In this document: positions 33,697 to 42,963 of the stretch, piece after piece | Layout of the letters: the number at the start of each line of letters is the position of its first letter | Position numbering within the stretch: the first letter of the stretch is position 1 | From: Palleronia salina | GTDB lineage: Bacteria > Pseudomonadota > Alphaproteobacteria > Rhodobacterales > Rhodobacteraceae | Length of the DNA stretch: 64,000 nt | Direction: 5' to 3' | Assembly (NCBI RefSeq): GCF_900141995.1 | Contig: NZ_FQZA01000002.1 | Span: 193,501-257,500 of the forward strand | Program-made: the position numbers and the translations under genes | The notes under the pieces: model-generated | Database searches by the model: none | Told to the model about the DNA's origin: nothing | The model's input: only the letters and a program-made list of their open reading frames with translations

Positions 33697-35268
33697 TTAG
33701 GCTTTCAACCGCGCGGCAACTTCGGCGGCGCCGCGCAGTGGCGTGATCCGGGCCCGGCGCTGTGGCGGCGCGGCGGGGGTGAACCGCACCATCGTCATGG
33801 CATTGGGAAGCGATCCGAAGGTCAGCTTCAGCGGCGTGCCCGCCGTGGTGACGATGGTCGCGGTCCAGTCGCGCGCCTCGGCGCCGCGCAACATGTGATT
33901 GCGCAGCTCGGTCCAGCAGGGGTGGGGTTCGGACTTGGCCATCCAGTCGCCCAATGCGTCGCGCGCTGTGATCTGTGTCAGCGTGCTTTCGGTGTCCACG
34001 CACCAAAGCTTATCGTAGGCGGCGTTGGTCAGCACCAGCGTGCCGATCTCGTCGAAAACCGCGACGGCGTCGGGCAGCGCGTCCAGCGCCGCCCGGGTGG
34101 TGGCGATTTCGCTGCGGAATCGGCGCGTCAGGCCGACTTCGGCACTGATATCCTCGACCAGCAGGGCGAAGGCGCCGTCAGGCTGCGGCCGGCCGGTGAC
34201 CCGGAACGTCCGCTCACCGGCAAGGTGCCACAGCTCGCAATAGGTGCCGTCGCTGGCCGCGCGTTCCACGTTCAGCACGTGGTCACGCCAGCTGCTGTAA
34301 TCCTTGGGCTCGGGCATCATGTTGCGCGACCGCAGCGCGTCGAGGAACGAGTCGAGCCCGGGGCGCGACAGCAGCAGGTCGATGGGCAAGGTGGTGAGGT
34401 CCGTCAGGGCGGGGTTGAACATGACCAGCTGCCGGTCCCGGTCGAAAAGCGCGATGCCCACCGTCAGTTGCGCGAAGGTGCGCGAGAAGGTCTGGATCGA
34501 CTCGGACAGCGACGTTTCGGCCCGTACCAGCGCATCGACGGGCAGGGCCGTGACGAACAGGTCCGCCCCGATCCGCGATAGGTGACAGTCGAACCACCGC
34601 TCGCCGCCGTCGGGATCCGTGAGCGACAGGCGCTGGATGTCGCCTTCGTCCGGGTTCAGGCGGGGAAAGACCCGGTGCGGCGGCCAGGCCGTGGACGGGC
34701 CGTCGGATACCTCTTCGACCAGGGCGAGATAGGCCCTGTTCACCCACGAAATCGTGCCTTCCGGCCCCTCGCGCCACGCGGCGAAGGCCATGGCGTCGCC
34801 CTGCGCGCGCAGGCTGTCCAGCTCGGCCCCCAGAGACGCGTGCGCGCCGCGGTCGAGCGTGACGATATCGGTCTCGGCAGACACCAGCGAGAGGCGCACG
34901 CCGGTCCCCTCGTTCCTTAGCCGCAGCGCGGTCGAGCGATCCTGCGAGGCCAGCGTCGCGACCCCGAGGCGGGGCATGTCCAGCATCGTGCGCGAGAAGC
35001 CGGGAAAGAGCCGGTCGAGATGGCCGGCGAGGCTGCGGTAGGTCGCCCGCCCGTCGCCAAGGCGCGCGAGATATTCCCGGGCCGGGGCGGTCGCATCGAC
35101 CAGCGCGCCGCGGTCGACCACGAAACTGGTGGCGGTCGGGTCGGCTTCGCGCGTGAGGCGCTGGTCGCGCCGGTCCGCGCCCAGCCTGTGCGCCAGGAAC
35201 GCCGCACCCGACAGCGCCGCGGACAGTGAAACCGTCGCACAGATCAGCACCAGATCGACAACTGTCAT
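33697..35268 (-). CDS. Membrane-anchored PAS-domain signalling protein without a kinase domain
   Basis: This 523-residue protein has one N-terminal membrane helix (about residues 4-24) and at least two PAS-type modules: one around ISWVNRAYLALVEE (near residue 170), and one around ALFDRDRQLVMFNPALTDLT (near residue 278). A further PAS-like segment, DALPDAVAVFDEIGTLVLTN, lies near residue 393. No histidine kinase, ATPase, GGDEF, EAL or HTH motif follows. It may be a sensor acting on a partner, or a relict sensor kinase. A perfect TTAA-N7-TTAA (CtrA-type) box lies 53 bases upstream. Confidence 0.7.
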   Translation of the reverse strand: MTVVDLVLICATVSLSAALSGAAFLAHRLGADRRDQRLTREADPTATSFVVDRGALVDATAPAREYLARLGDGRATYRSLAGHLDRLFPGFSRTMLDMPRLGVATLASQDRSTALRLRNEGTGVRLSLVSAETDIVTLDRGAHASLGAELDSLRAQGDAMAFAAWREGPEGTISWVNRAYLALVEEVSDGPSTAWPPHRVFPRLNPDEGDIQRLSLTDPDGGERWFDCHLSRIGADLFVTALPVDALVRAETSLSESIQTFSRTFAQLTVGIALFDRDRQLVMFNPALTDLTTLPIDLLLSRPGLDSFLDALRSRNMMPEPKDYSSWRDHVLNVERAASDGTYCELWHLAGERTFRVTGRPQPDGAFALLVEDISAEVGLTRRFRSEIATTRAALDALPDAVAVFDEIGTLVLTNAAYDKLWCVDTESTLTQITARDALGDWMAKSEPHPCWTELRNHMLRGAEARDWTATIVTTAGTPLKLTFGSLPNAMTMVRFTPAAPPQRRARITPLRGAAEVAARLKA

Positions 35269-35320
35269 CGAGACCCCCGACCGAATGGAAACGTTAACGG
35301 TCAGCTTCTTCGGGGAAGAC

Positions 35321-35335
35321 TTAACGAAACGTTAA
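35321..35335 (-). promoter_or_regulatory. CtrA-type box upstream of the PAS-domain gene
   Basis: The sequence TTAACGAAACGTTAA matches TTAA-N7-TTAA exactly and is nearly palindromic (CTTAACG / CGTTAAG arms). It lies 53 bases upstream of the PAS protein start at 35268 and 14 bases before the end of regB. The match to the CtrA consensus is by eye. CtrA regulates motility and gene-transfer genes in Rhodobacteraceae. Confidence 0.55.
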
Positions 35336-35360
35336 GCTCCCGAAAAAAGGCGCGTTTTAC

Positions 35361-36788
35361 TCAAATGTCGGTCGGTTGGTTTTCACCCAGCGCGCCGCGA
35401 CCGCCGCCTTCGGCCGCCAGGGCCGCGCGCGACCAGCGCAGGGTGACGATGGCGCCGTGTCGCGTCAGGCGGGCCGAGCGGTCGGTGAACTGGTCCGCGC
35501 CATTGGCGAAGACCAGCTCGGCCCCCGAGCGTTCGAGCAGCGTTTTCGCGATGAACAGGCCCAGGCCCATGCCCTGGCTGTCCTCGCGGCGGGTCGTGCG
35601 ACCGGCATTGCGGCTGCGCATGAACGGGTCGCCCAGGACGGGCAGCAGGTCGGGCGGAAAACCGGGGCCGTCATCGGCGATGCGCAGGTTGATGGTCTCG
35701 TCGCTCCAGCGGGCGTCGATCCAGACCCGCGACCGGGCGAAATCCACCGCGTTCTGGATCAGGTTGCGCAGGCCGTGCACCACTTCGGGGCGTCGCAGGA
35801 TCACGGGCTCCTCGTCCTCGGGGTCGAACTCGACGGCGCCGGTGGGGGCGAGGTCGTAGATCAGCTCGACCCCGCGGGCGCCGTGCGGCTCGGCCGCTTC
35901 CTCCAGCACCGCCGACAGGGGCGCGTGGCGCATGTGGCTGTCCTGCTTGCCGGCGCGACCCATGGAGTGAAGGATCATCCGGCACCGCTCGGCCTGGTCG
36001 CGGATCAGCCGCGCGTCGTCGCGCAGGTCCGAGTCCTCGCCCAGCTCTTCGAGCATCTCGCCGCTGACCAGCGCGATGGTCGACAGGGGTGTGCCCAGCT
36101 CGTGCGCGGCTGCGGCGACCACGCCGCCCAGGTCGGTCAGCTTCTGTTCGCGCGCCAGAGCCATCTGCGTCGCCTGCAACGCGTCGGCCATGGCCGTCAT
36201 CTCCAGCGTGACCCGGCGCGCGTAGGCGGCCTGGAAGATGACCCCGATGCAGATCGCCGCCCAGAAGCCCAGCCGGAACAGCGGCGGCAGGTGCATCTCG
36301 GCCCCGTCGGTGGTGCTGAGCGGGACGTAGACCCAGAAATTCGTCGTGGTCAGACCCACGGCAACGACGCACACCAGCAGGGTCGCGTTCAGCCGCAGCA
36401 CGGCGGCCGAGATCGCCACCTGCGCAAGGATCAGGGACGCGAACGGGTTGTTCAGCCCGCCCGTCAGCATGAGCAGCGTCGACAGGTGCACCATGTCGAA
36501 GACCAGCACGCCCGCCAGCCCGGTTTCGTTCAGGCGCTTGTTCTCGGGATAGATCAGCGCGGCGGCGACATTGGTGATGACCGCAACCGCGATGGTGACC
36601 GCGATCAGCCCGGTGGGCAGCGCCAGGTCGAGGAACACCAGCGACAGGATGACGGTCACCACCTGCCCGGCAATGGCGATCCAGCGCAGCAGGATCATGG
36701 TGCGCAGGCGCACCCAGTTCGACCGTCGCGGCGCCGCGAAGATCGGATCGTTGGGGCCGAAATCGGGCGCTGCGTCTGTCTGCGTCAT
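35361..36788 (-). CDS. regB: Redox sensor histidine kinase RegB (PrrB/ActS family)
   Basis: I choose ATG 36788, giving 475 residues; a GTG at 36812 is the alternative, and neither has a strong ribosome site. Six membrane segments end near residue 190. The quinone-associated motif GGLNNPF is at 110-116 and the H-box AAAHELGTPLSTI has His229. The conserved redox Cys269 lies in DQAERCRMIL, and a GHKL ATPase domain follows with NLIQNAVDFA and GMGLGLFIAKTLLERS. RegB phosphorylates RegA under low oxygen. It is divergent from senC-regA, the standard layout. Confidence 0.97.
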   Translation of the reverse strand: MTQTDAAPDFGPNDPIFAAPRRSNWVRLRTMILLRWIAIAGQVVTVILSLVFLDLALPTGLIAVTIAVAVITNVAAALIYPENKRLNETGLAGVLVFDMVHLSTLLMLTGGLNNPFASLILAQVAISAAVLRLNATLLVCVVAVGLTTTNFWVYVPLSTTDGAEMHLPPLFRLGFWAAICIGVIFQAAYARRVTLEMTAMADALQATQMALAREQKLTDLGGVVAAAAHELGTPLSTIALVSGEMLEELGEDSDLRDDARLIRDQAERCRMILHSMGRAGKQDSHMRHAPLSAVLEEAAEPHGARGVELIYDLAPTGAVEFDPEDEEPVILRRPEVVHGLRNLIQNAVDFARSRVWIDARWSDETINLRIADDGPGFPPDLLPVLGDPFMRSRNAGRTTRREDSQGMGLGLFIAKTLLERSGAELVFANGADQFTDRSARLTRHGAIVTLRWSRAALAAEGGGRGALGENQPTDI

Positions 36789-36813
36789 CGTTTCGCTTGT
36801 AAGGCCGGTCACG

Positions 36814-36832
36814 CGGCCCGATCAATGGGCCG
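36814..36832. promoter_or_regulatory. Inverted repeat in the regB/senC divergent promoter
   Basis: CGGCCC (36814-36819) and GGGCCG (36827-36832) form a 6-bp inverted repeat with a 7-base AT-rich centre (GATCAAT) in the short gap between the divergent regB and senC genes. It could be an operator or part of a leader hairpin; RegA autoregulation is one possibility, not shown. Confidence 0.3.
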
Positions 36833-36857
36833 GATTCGGGGCGAAAGGACGCAAGCG

Positions 36858-37499
36858 ATGAAGAAGGCTTACCTGTTCGGCGGCGCGGCGGTGGTGGCCG
36901 TGGGGGTCGGGCTGACCGCCGGCCTGCTGCTGCGCGAGGATGGCGGTCCCTTCGCGCCGTGCCGGGACAACGTCATCGCCGGGGGCGGCGGCACGATCGG
37001 TGGCGACTTCACGCTGGTGTCCGAGACCGGCGAGACCGTGACCTCGGACGATGTCATCGACGGACCCACCCTGATCTATTTCGGCTACACCTTCTGCCCC
37101 GATGTCTGCCCCTACGATGCCGCGCGCAATGCCGAGGTCGTGGACCTGCTGGACGCGCGCGGATACGACGTGACGCCGGTGTTCGTCACCATCGACCCGG
37201 CCCGCGACACGCCCGAGGTTCTGGCCGAGTACACCGACTACCTGCATCCCGACATGCTGGGCCTGACCGGCTCGGCCGAGCAGGTCGACGCCGCGGCGCG
37301 GGCCTATCGCGCGTATTACGGGCGCGGGCCCGATGTGGGCGAGGACGGCTACCTGATGAACCACTCGGTCTTCAGCTACCTGGTCCTGCCCGAACACGGC
37401 TTCGTCGAGTTCTATCGCGGTGCGCCCGGCGTGGCGGGCGAGGGGATCGAGTCCGACGCGATGGCCGAGAGCATGGAGTGCTACCTCAGCAGGGCGTGA
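36858..37499 (+). CDS. senC: SCO1/SenC/PrrC copper-binding membrane protein
   Basis: This 213-residue protein has an N-terminal membrane anchor (YLFGGAAVVAVGVGLTAGLL) and a periplasmic thioredoxin-fold domain with the copper motif CPDVCP (in YFGYTFCPDVCPYDAA) and the distal His in GYLMNHSVFSYLV. SCO proteins deliver copper to the CuA/CuB centre of cytochrome oxidases; SenC/PrrC also affects RegB signalling. It starts at ATG 36858 and precedes regA by 61 bases. Confidence 0.95.
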   Translation: MKKAYLFGGAAVVAVGVGLTAGLLLREDGGPFAPCRDNVIAGGGGTIGGDFTLVSETGETVTSDDVIDGPTLIYFGYTFCPDVCPYDAARNAEVVDLLDARGYDVTPVFVTIDPARDTPEVLAEYTDYLHPDMLGLTGSAEQVDAAARAYRAYYGRGPDVGEDGYLMNHSVFSYLVLPEHGFVEFYRGAPGVAGEGIESDAMAESMECYLSRA

Positions 37500-37521
37500 T
37501 TTGATCGCCGCCGTTTCGCGC

Positions 37522-37539
37522 CTATGTCACGCGACATAG
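37522..37539 (+). promoter_or_regulatory. Perfect inverted repeat upstream of regA
   Basis: CTATGTC (37522-37528) and GACATAG (37533-37539) form a 7-bp perfect inverted repeat with a 4-base centre. It lies in the 61-base senC-regA gap, ending 21 bases before the regA start. The core resembles a small operator. It does not match TTGAT-N4-ATCAA (FNR) or TGT-N12-ACA (PpsR/CrtJ). The regulator is unknown. Confidence 0.4.
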
Positions 37540-37560
37540 TAGAGAATTGCGGGATGCGGG

Positions 37561-38112
37561 ATGAGCGAGACTGCCCAGAAAATCGGACCGGACAAGAGCC
37601 TTCTTCTGCTGGATGACGACGAGGCGTTCCTGAAACGCCTTGCCCGGGCGATGGAGAAGCGCGGCTTCGAGGTGCGCACCGCCGAGTCGGTCCAAGACGG
37701 ATTGGCCGCGGTCCGCGAGGCGACGCCGGCCTACGCCGTCATCGACCTGCGCCTGGGCGACGGCAACGGGCTGGACGTGGTCGAGCAGATCCGCGAGCGG
37801 CGCGAGGACACGCGCATCGTCGTGCTGACGGGCTACGGCGCCATCGCGACCGCCGTGGCGGCGGTGAAGATCGGCGCGACCGATTACCTGTCCAAGCCCG
37901 CAGACGCGAACCAGATCAGCGCCGCGCTGCTGGCCACGGGCGAGGATCTGCCCCCGCCGCCCGAGAACCCCATGTCCGCCGACCGGGTGCGGTGGGAGCA
38001 TATCCAGCGCATCTACGAGCAATGCGACCGCAACGTGTCCGAGACGGCCCGGCGGCTGAACATGCATCGCCGGACCTTGCAGCGTATCCTGGCCAAGCGG
38101 TCGCCGCGCTAG
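37561..38112 (+). CDS. regA: Redox response regulator RegA (PrrA/ActR)
   Basis: This 183-residue regulator has a receiver domain with acidic pocket DDD (residues 18-20), phosphoacceptor Asp62 in VIDLRLGDGNGLD and Lys112 in YLSKPADA. A proline linker (PPPPENP) leads to a C-terminal Fis-type HTH, NVSETARRLNMHRRTLQRIL, almost invariant in RegA/PrrA/ActR proteins. It activates or represses photosynthesis, nitrogen, carbon and respiratory genes. The hvrA gene that follows regA in some Rhodobacter is absent; a LysR gene on the other strand begins 4 bases away. Confidence 0.98.
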   Translation: MSETAQKIGPDKSLLLLDDDEAFLKRLARAMEKRGFEVRTAESVQDGLAAVREATPAYAVIDLRLGDGNGLDVVEQIRERREDTRIVVLTGYGAIATAVAAVKIGATDYLSKPADANQISAALLATGEDLPPPPENPMSADRVRWEHIQRIYEQCDRNVSETARRLNMHRRTLQRILAKRSPR

Positions 38113-38115
38113 GTC

Positions 38116-38988
38116 TCAGGCGGCCTCGGCCCGCAGCCATCTTACGAATTTGCGCAGCGTCTCGGGCCGGTGGCCCGGTCTCGTGACGACGAAGTAGCCG
38201 TAATCGGTCTCGGTATCCTCGAACAGGTCGATGAGGCTGCCGCGCGCCAGGTCGTCGGACACCACCGGGTAGGGCAGGATCGCCACCCGGTCCGACCCGC
38301 GCAGCGCCTGCAGCAGCATGGCATTGTCGTCGAACTCGGTCGCGCGCACCCGGTCCAGGTCCAGCCCGTGCGCGCGGGCCCAGTCGATCTCGGCCTGCCG
38401 GTACGGCCCGAGTAGCCAGGGCCAGGTGGATAGCGGCGACAGGTCGGTCAGCGGGCCGACCGCCGGCGCCTCGGGCCCCGCGACCACCACGTGCACCGAT
38501 CCCATCAACCATTCCGACTCGACGCCCGGCCAATCGCCCTTGCCCTGCCGGATGGCCATGTCGAACCCGTCGCGCGACAGGTCCACCACGCGGTTCGACG
38601 GCAGCAGCTCCAGCTCGACCTCGGGGTGGCGGGTCCAGAACCGGCCCATGCGCGGCATGATCCAGCTGGCCGCCAGCGACGGCGTCAGCGACACCCGCAG
38701 CGGCCGGGCGCTGTTGCGCGTCGCCATGTCCCGCGCCGCACCGGCGATGCGTCCGAACCCGTCCGTCAGCGCGGCGCAGAGCGCGATCGCGTCATGCGTC
38801 GGTGCCATCCCGTCAGGCGTCCGCTGGATCAGCGCCACCCCGAAATGCGCTTCGAGCTTGCGCACGCTCTGCGACACCGCGGCGTGGGTCACGTTCAGCT
38901 CGGCCGCGGCGGCGGTGTAGGAGCCCAGTCGCGCGACCGCCTCCAACCCCCGCAAGGCCTGAAGCGAAGGAACCCCGTGCCAGTCCAT
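38116..38988 (-). CDS. LysR-family regulator, HvrB-like by position
   Basis: This 290-residue LysR-type regulator has an N-terminal winged HTH (LRGLEAVARLGSYTAAAAEL, then THAAVSQSVRKLEAHFGVAL) and a periplasmic-binding-like effector domain. Next along the chromosome come an HD hydrolase and ahcY. In Rhodobacter capsulatus the LysR gene hvrB lies near regA and upstream of orf5 and ahcY, and controls ahcY in response to light. Here the order regA, LysR, HD gene, ahcY fits, so the HvrB identity is a strong inference. Its start ATG 38988 is 5' to a small open frame. Confidence 0.85.
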   Translation of the reverse strand: MDWHGVPSLQALRGLEAVARLGSYTAAAAELNVTHAAVSQSVRKLEAHFGVALIQRTPDGMAPTHDAIALCAALTDGFGRIAGAARDMATRNSARPLRVSLTPSLAASWIMPRMGRFWTRHPEVELELLPSNRVVDLSRDGFDMAIRQGKGDWPGVESEWLMGSVHVVVAGPEAPAVGPLTDLSPLSTWPWLLGPYRQAEIDWARAHGLDLDRVRATEFDDNAMLLQALRGSDRVAILPYPVVSDDLARGSLIDLFEDTETDYGYFVVTRPGHRPETLRKFVRWLRAEAA

Positions 38989-39163
38989 TGTAAGCCCACC
39001 TTACATGCAAGAATTCGTTCTGATTCGGTATGGCCTAATAAAGCAGCTACATGAGGGACATCGGAAGTCGAAAGGTGCGACGCCTACCGTAAGAAACGCA
39101 TCGATCCCTTCCGTGGTCCCCAAAGGGCCCATCGGAACCCTCACCGCAGGAAAGGATCCTGTC

Positions 39164-39328
39164 ATGATGAACATTTTCGCTCAAAGCTTCCTCGTCGCCA
39201 CGCGCCAGGAGCCCGGTTACCGCAACCGCGCGCAGAAACGGGCGGAAGACGCCCGGACCGAGCGGTGGCACAGCGACCGGCGCTCGGGCTTCAGATCTGC
39301 GCCAGCAGAGACGCGTGACGGGCGGTGA
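39164..39328 (+). CDS. Small basic protein (possible) between the LysR gene and the HD gene
   Basis: ATG 39164 is preceded by AGGAAAGG (39148-39155) and opens a 54-residue frame starting MMNIFAQSFLVATRQEPGYR. It is strongly basic (Arg-rich), with RAQKRAEDARTERWHSDRRS in the middle. Its codons have high GC third positions like the surrounding genes. It overlaps the end of the HD gene by 38 bases in convergent orientation. No family is recognised; it could be a short DNA- or RNA-binding protein, or a chance frame. Confidence 0.45.
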   Translation: MMNIFAQSFLVATRQEPGYRNRAQKRAEDARTERWHSDRRSGFRSAPAETRDGR

Positions 39329-39881
39329 ACGCCGCCCGCACCTCGCGCGGGGGGCGCAGGACGATGTCGAGATCCGCGATCAACTCGGGATTCGGCCGTC
39401 CGAAGAAGCGCGTGGCTTCCGCTTCGGCGAAACCCGCGATCTGCACCGCTTCCATCCATGCACTGACCCGGTCCGCCGCCTTGATCTGCCGCTTGATCTT
39501 CTGCGGCAGGGCGGCGGGCAGGCCGAACCGCAGGTGGATCGCCGCCGTCAGCCGCGTGTCGAGCTCGCCGTAGCTGGCACCGATGGCGGCCTTCACCGGC
39601 GAGATCATGTCGCCGATCACGTATTCCGGCGCGTCGTGCAGAAGCGCGGCCAGCTGCCAGCGCGGTTCGGGACGGGCGCTGGTCGCGGTGAACAGGGTTT
39701 CGACCAGAAGCGAATGCTCGGCCACGCTGTAGGCGAAATCGCCCCTCGTCTGCCCGTTCCAGCGGGCGACGAAGGACAGGCCATGGGCGATGTCCTCGAT
39801 CTCGATATCCATCGGAGTGGGATCCAGCAGGTCCAGCCTGCGGCCCGACAGCATCCGCTGCCATGCGCGGGGGGTATTCAT
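39291..39881 (-). CDS. HD-domain phosphohydrolase (YfbR-like)
   Basis: I choose ATG 39881 ([15 protein letters not shown]), giving 196 residues, because homologous proteins begin there; a GTG at 39917 would add 12. HD-type metal residues are visible: [14 protein letters not shown], then [20 protein letters not shown]. The fold is that of YfbR-type deoxynucleotide 5'-monophosphatases or related HD hydrolases, but the substrate is unknown. It probably corresponds to orf5 of the Rhodobacter hvrB-ahcY locus. Confidence 0.85.
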   Translation of the reverse strand: MNTPRAWQRMLSGRRLDLLDPTPMDIEIEDIAHGLSFVARWNGQTRGDFAYSVAEHSLLVETLFTATSARPEPRWQLAALLHDAPEYVIGDMISPVKAAIGASYGELDTRLTAAIHLRFGLPAALPQKIKRQIKAADRVSAWMEAVQIAGFAEAEATRFFGRPNPELIADLDIVLRPPREVRAAFTARHASLLAQI

Positions 39882-40030
39882 GGGGCGATCTTCGATCAGG
39901 GTCGGTTGCCGGGTCACCTGTAGGCCATGGGGCCGGCCGATGCGACCGCTTCGCGCGGCCGCGCGCAGCGCGTTGCCTGTGCGGAAATCCGATGCTACAC
40001 GCCACCCAACTTTTGCAAAGGATGATGGAT

Positions 40031-41416
<1,386 letters not shown>

Positions 41417-41442
41417 GCTTCGGTCAAGCGACAGTCCTTGTG

Positions 41443-41469
41443 GGGCCCCGGTATCGCCGGGGCCCTTTT
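41443..41469 (+). terminator. Rho-independent terminator of ahcY
   Basis: GGGCCCCGG (41443-41451) pairs with CCGGGGCCC (41457-41465) around a 5-base loop and is followed by TTTT (41466-41469). It lies 27 bases past the ahcY stop. Confidence 0.85.
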
Positions 41470-41567
41470 CGTTTGCCCATGGGGGCTTTCGCGTCATGCC
41501 AAGCTTGACGCACGCGTGTTTTGCCTTCGAAACTGCGCGCGGCACCATAACAGGAGGACAACGCGCC

Positions 41568-41909
41568 ATGGGAAAACGGGATGACCTGATCGAGAAATAC
41601 GCGGCCGACCTGCGTGAGAAATGCGGGATGGAGCCGGACATGGACCTTCTGCGCAAGGTCACCATCGGCTGCGGGCCGGCGATCTACAACGATGACGCGT
41701 CCACCGTGGCCGCCAGCGACACGGAAGAGCTCAACCGTATTCGCGAGAACTTCCTGATGAAGAAGCTGGGCCTGCCCGACAACGACAGCCTGATGGGCGG
41801 CATCCAGGAGGTCATCCGCATCTATGGCCGCGAGAACCGCAACAAGTATCGCGCCGTTGTCTACTACATGCTGACCAAGCATTTCGGCCGCGAAGCCGCC
41901 TATTCCTGA
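41568..41909 (+). CDS. DUF2853 family protein
   Basis: The start is ATG 41568, with AGGAGGA 11 bases upstream, giving 113 residues. It is a helical, acidic cytoplasmic protein beginning MGKRDDLIEKYAADLREKCG, with KVTIGCGPAIYNDDASTVAA in the middle and a C-terminal NRNKYRAVVYYMLTKHFG. This matches the pattern of DUF2853, a small family widespread in alphaproteobacteria and bacteroidetes with no assigned function. It appears to be a single-gene unit after the ahcY terminator. Confidence 0.8.
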   Translation: MGKRDDLIEKYAADLREKCGMEPDMDLLRKVTIGCGPAIYNDDASTVAASDTEELNRIRENFLMKKLGLPDNDSLMGGIQEVIRIYGRENRNKYRAVVYYMLTKHFGREAAYS

Positions 41910-41919
41910 GCCCCCTGGG

Positions 41920-41939
41920 CGGGGGCGCACTGGCCCCCG
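41920..41939 (+). terminator. Weak hairpin after the DUF2853 gene
   Basis: CGGGGGC (41920-41926) pairs with GCCCCCG (41933-41939) around a 6-base loop, 10 bases past the DUF2853 stop. No T run follows, so its role as a terminator is uncertain. Confidence 0.3.
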
Positions 41940-41985
41940 GGGGAACCGCCCCTAGATCCCGCCTCAGCAATGGGGCGGGACGTGC

Positions 41986-42963
41986 ATGAAGGACGCAATC
42001 CGGGGATGGTGGTTCGAGGGTGACGACCCCATGCCGTGGCGCGAGGTGGCGATCACCACGCTGGCCGTGGCGGTGCCGCCCGTGCTTGCCATCCTCGCCT
42101 TCGGGCGCATGGGCGCGGTGGCCTTCATCGCCTCGCTGGCCGCCCACCTGTCGGCCAAGGACGAGGGCGTCCTGACCGGCACCGTCGTATCGCTGGTGCT
42201 GGTCATCTCGGGACTGCTGAGCCTCGGCGATCCCGACCTGGCGCTGCTCACCGCCGCCTCGCTGGGAATAATGACCGGTATCTGCGGGTTGCGCGGCATG
42301 GCGCGCCCGCCCCTGCGCGCGCTGATCACCTGGACCGTCTTCACCAGCCCGATCCTGCCCGCGACCGAGAAGCCGCTGCTATTCGCGCTGTTCATCCTCG
42401 CCATGGTCTGGAGCCTGGGCGTCACCCACGTCTTCGGCCAGAGCCGCACCACCGGCGATGAGGACCAGGAGAGCGCCGAATACGCGCTGGTCTTCGGCAT
42501 CGCCTTCGCCGTGGGGCTGACGCTGTCGGTCTATATCGGCGGGCGGTATTTCGGCGATCACGGGTTCTGGTTCCCTCTGACCTTCGTGGTGCTGTGCCTG
42601 CCGCCGCATGGGCGGCTGTTCCGACGCACCCTGAAGCGGACCGTGGGCACCGTGCTGGGCACCGCCGCCGCCGTCGCCGTCGCGCTGGTCAGCGAGGCGA
42701 CATGGCTGGTGGTGACGCTGGGCGCCGTCAGCCTGCCGCTGGCCTTTCGGATGCTGCCCTACAGCTACACCATCTTCACCGCGATGCTGACGATCTGCGT
42801 GCTGGAGCTTCTGGCGCTGGTCTCGCCCGTCAGCACCCTGGCGGCGGAACGGCTGTACACGATGGCGGCCGCGGCGGCGATGACCTACGCGCTGGGCATC
42901 GTGGGCTACGGCGTCCTGATGATCCTGAAGCCCGACGCGGCCAGGACCCTGCGCGAGGGCTAG
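41986..42963 (+). CDS. FUSC-like inner-membrane protein
   Basis: This 325-residue membrane protein has many hydrophobic helices: an N-terminal pair after EVAITTLAVAVPPVLAIL, more around residues 60-150 and at 165-185, and a C-terminal group. The pattern resembles FUSC/DUF2955-type transporters or efflux components: FWFPLTFVVLCLPPHGRLFR, then RTLKRTVGTVLGTAAAVAVA. The substrate is unknown. It is convergent with the EVE gene, and its TAG stop (41986-42963 unit) shares the palindrome CTAG with the EVE stop. Confidence 0.7.
   Translation: MKDAIRGWWFEGDDPMPWREVAITTLAVAVPPVLAILAFGRMGAVAFIASLAAHLSAKDEGVLTGTVVSLVLVISGLLSLGDPDLALLTAASLGIMTGICGLRGMARPPLRALITWTVFTSPILPATEKPLLFALFILAMVWSLGVTHVFGQSRTTGDEDQESAEYALVFGIAFAVGLTLSVYIGGRYFGDHGFWFPLTFVVLCLPPHGRLFRRTLKRTVGTVLGTAAAVAVALVSEATWLVVTLGAVSLPLAFRMLPYSYTIFTAMLTICVLELLALVSPVSTLAAERLYTMAAAAAMTYALGIVGYGVLMILKPDAARTLREG

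Noticed and set aside
39918-40030. SAH riboswitch upstream of ahcY
   Set aside because: No conserved SAH aptamer core could be identified in the 113-base gap; the closest sequences are generic GC-rich runs.
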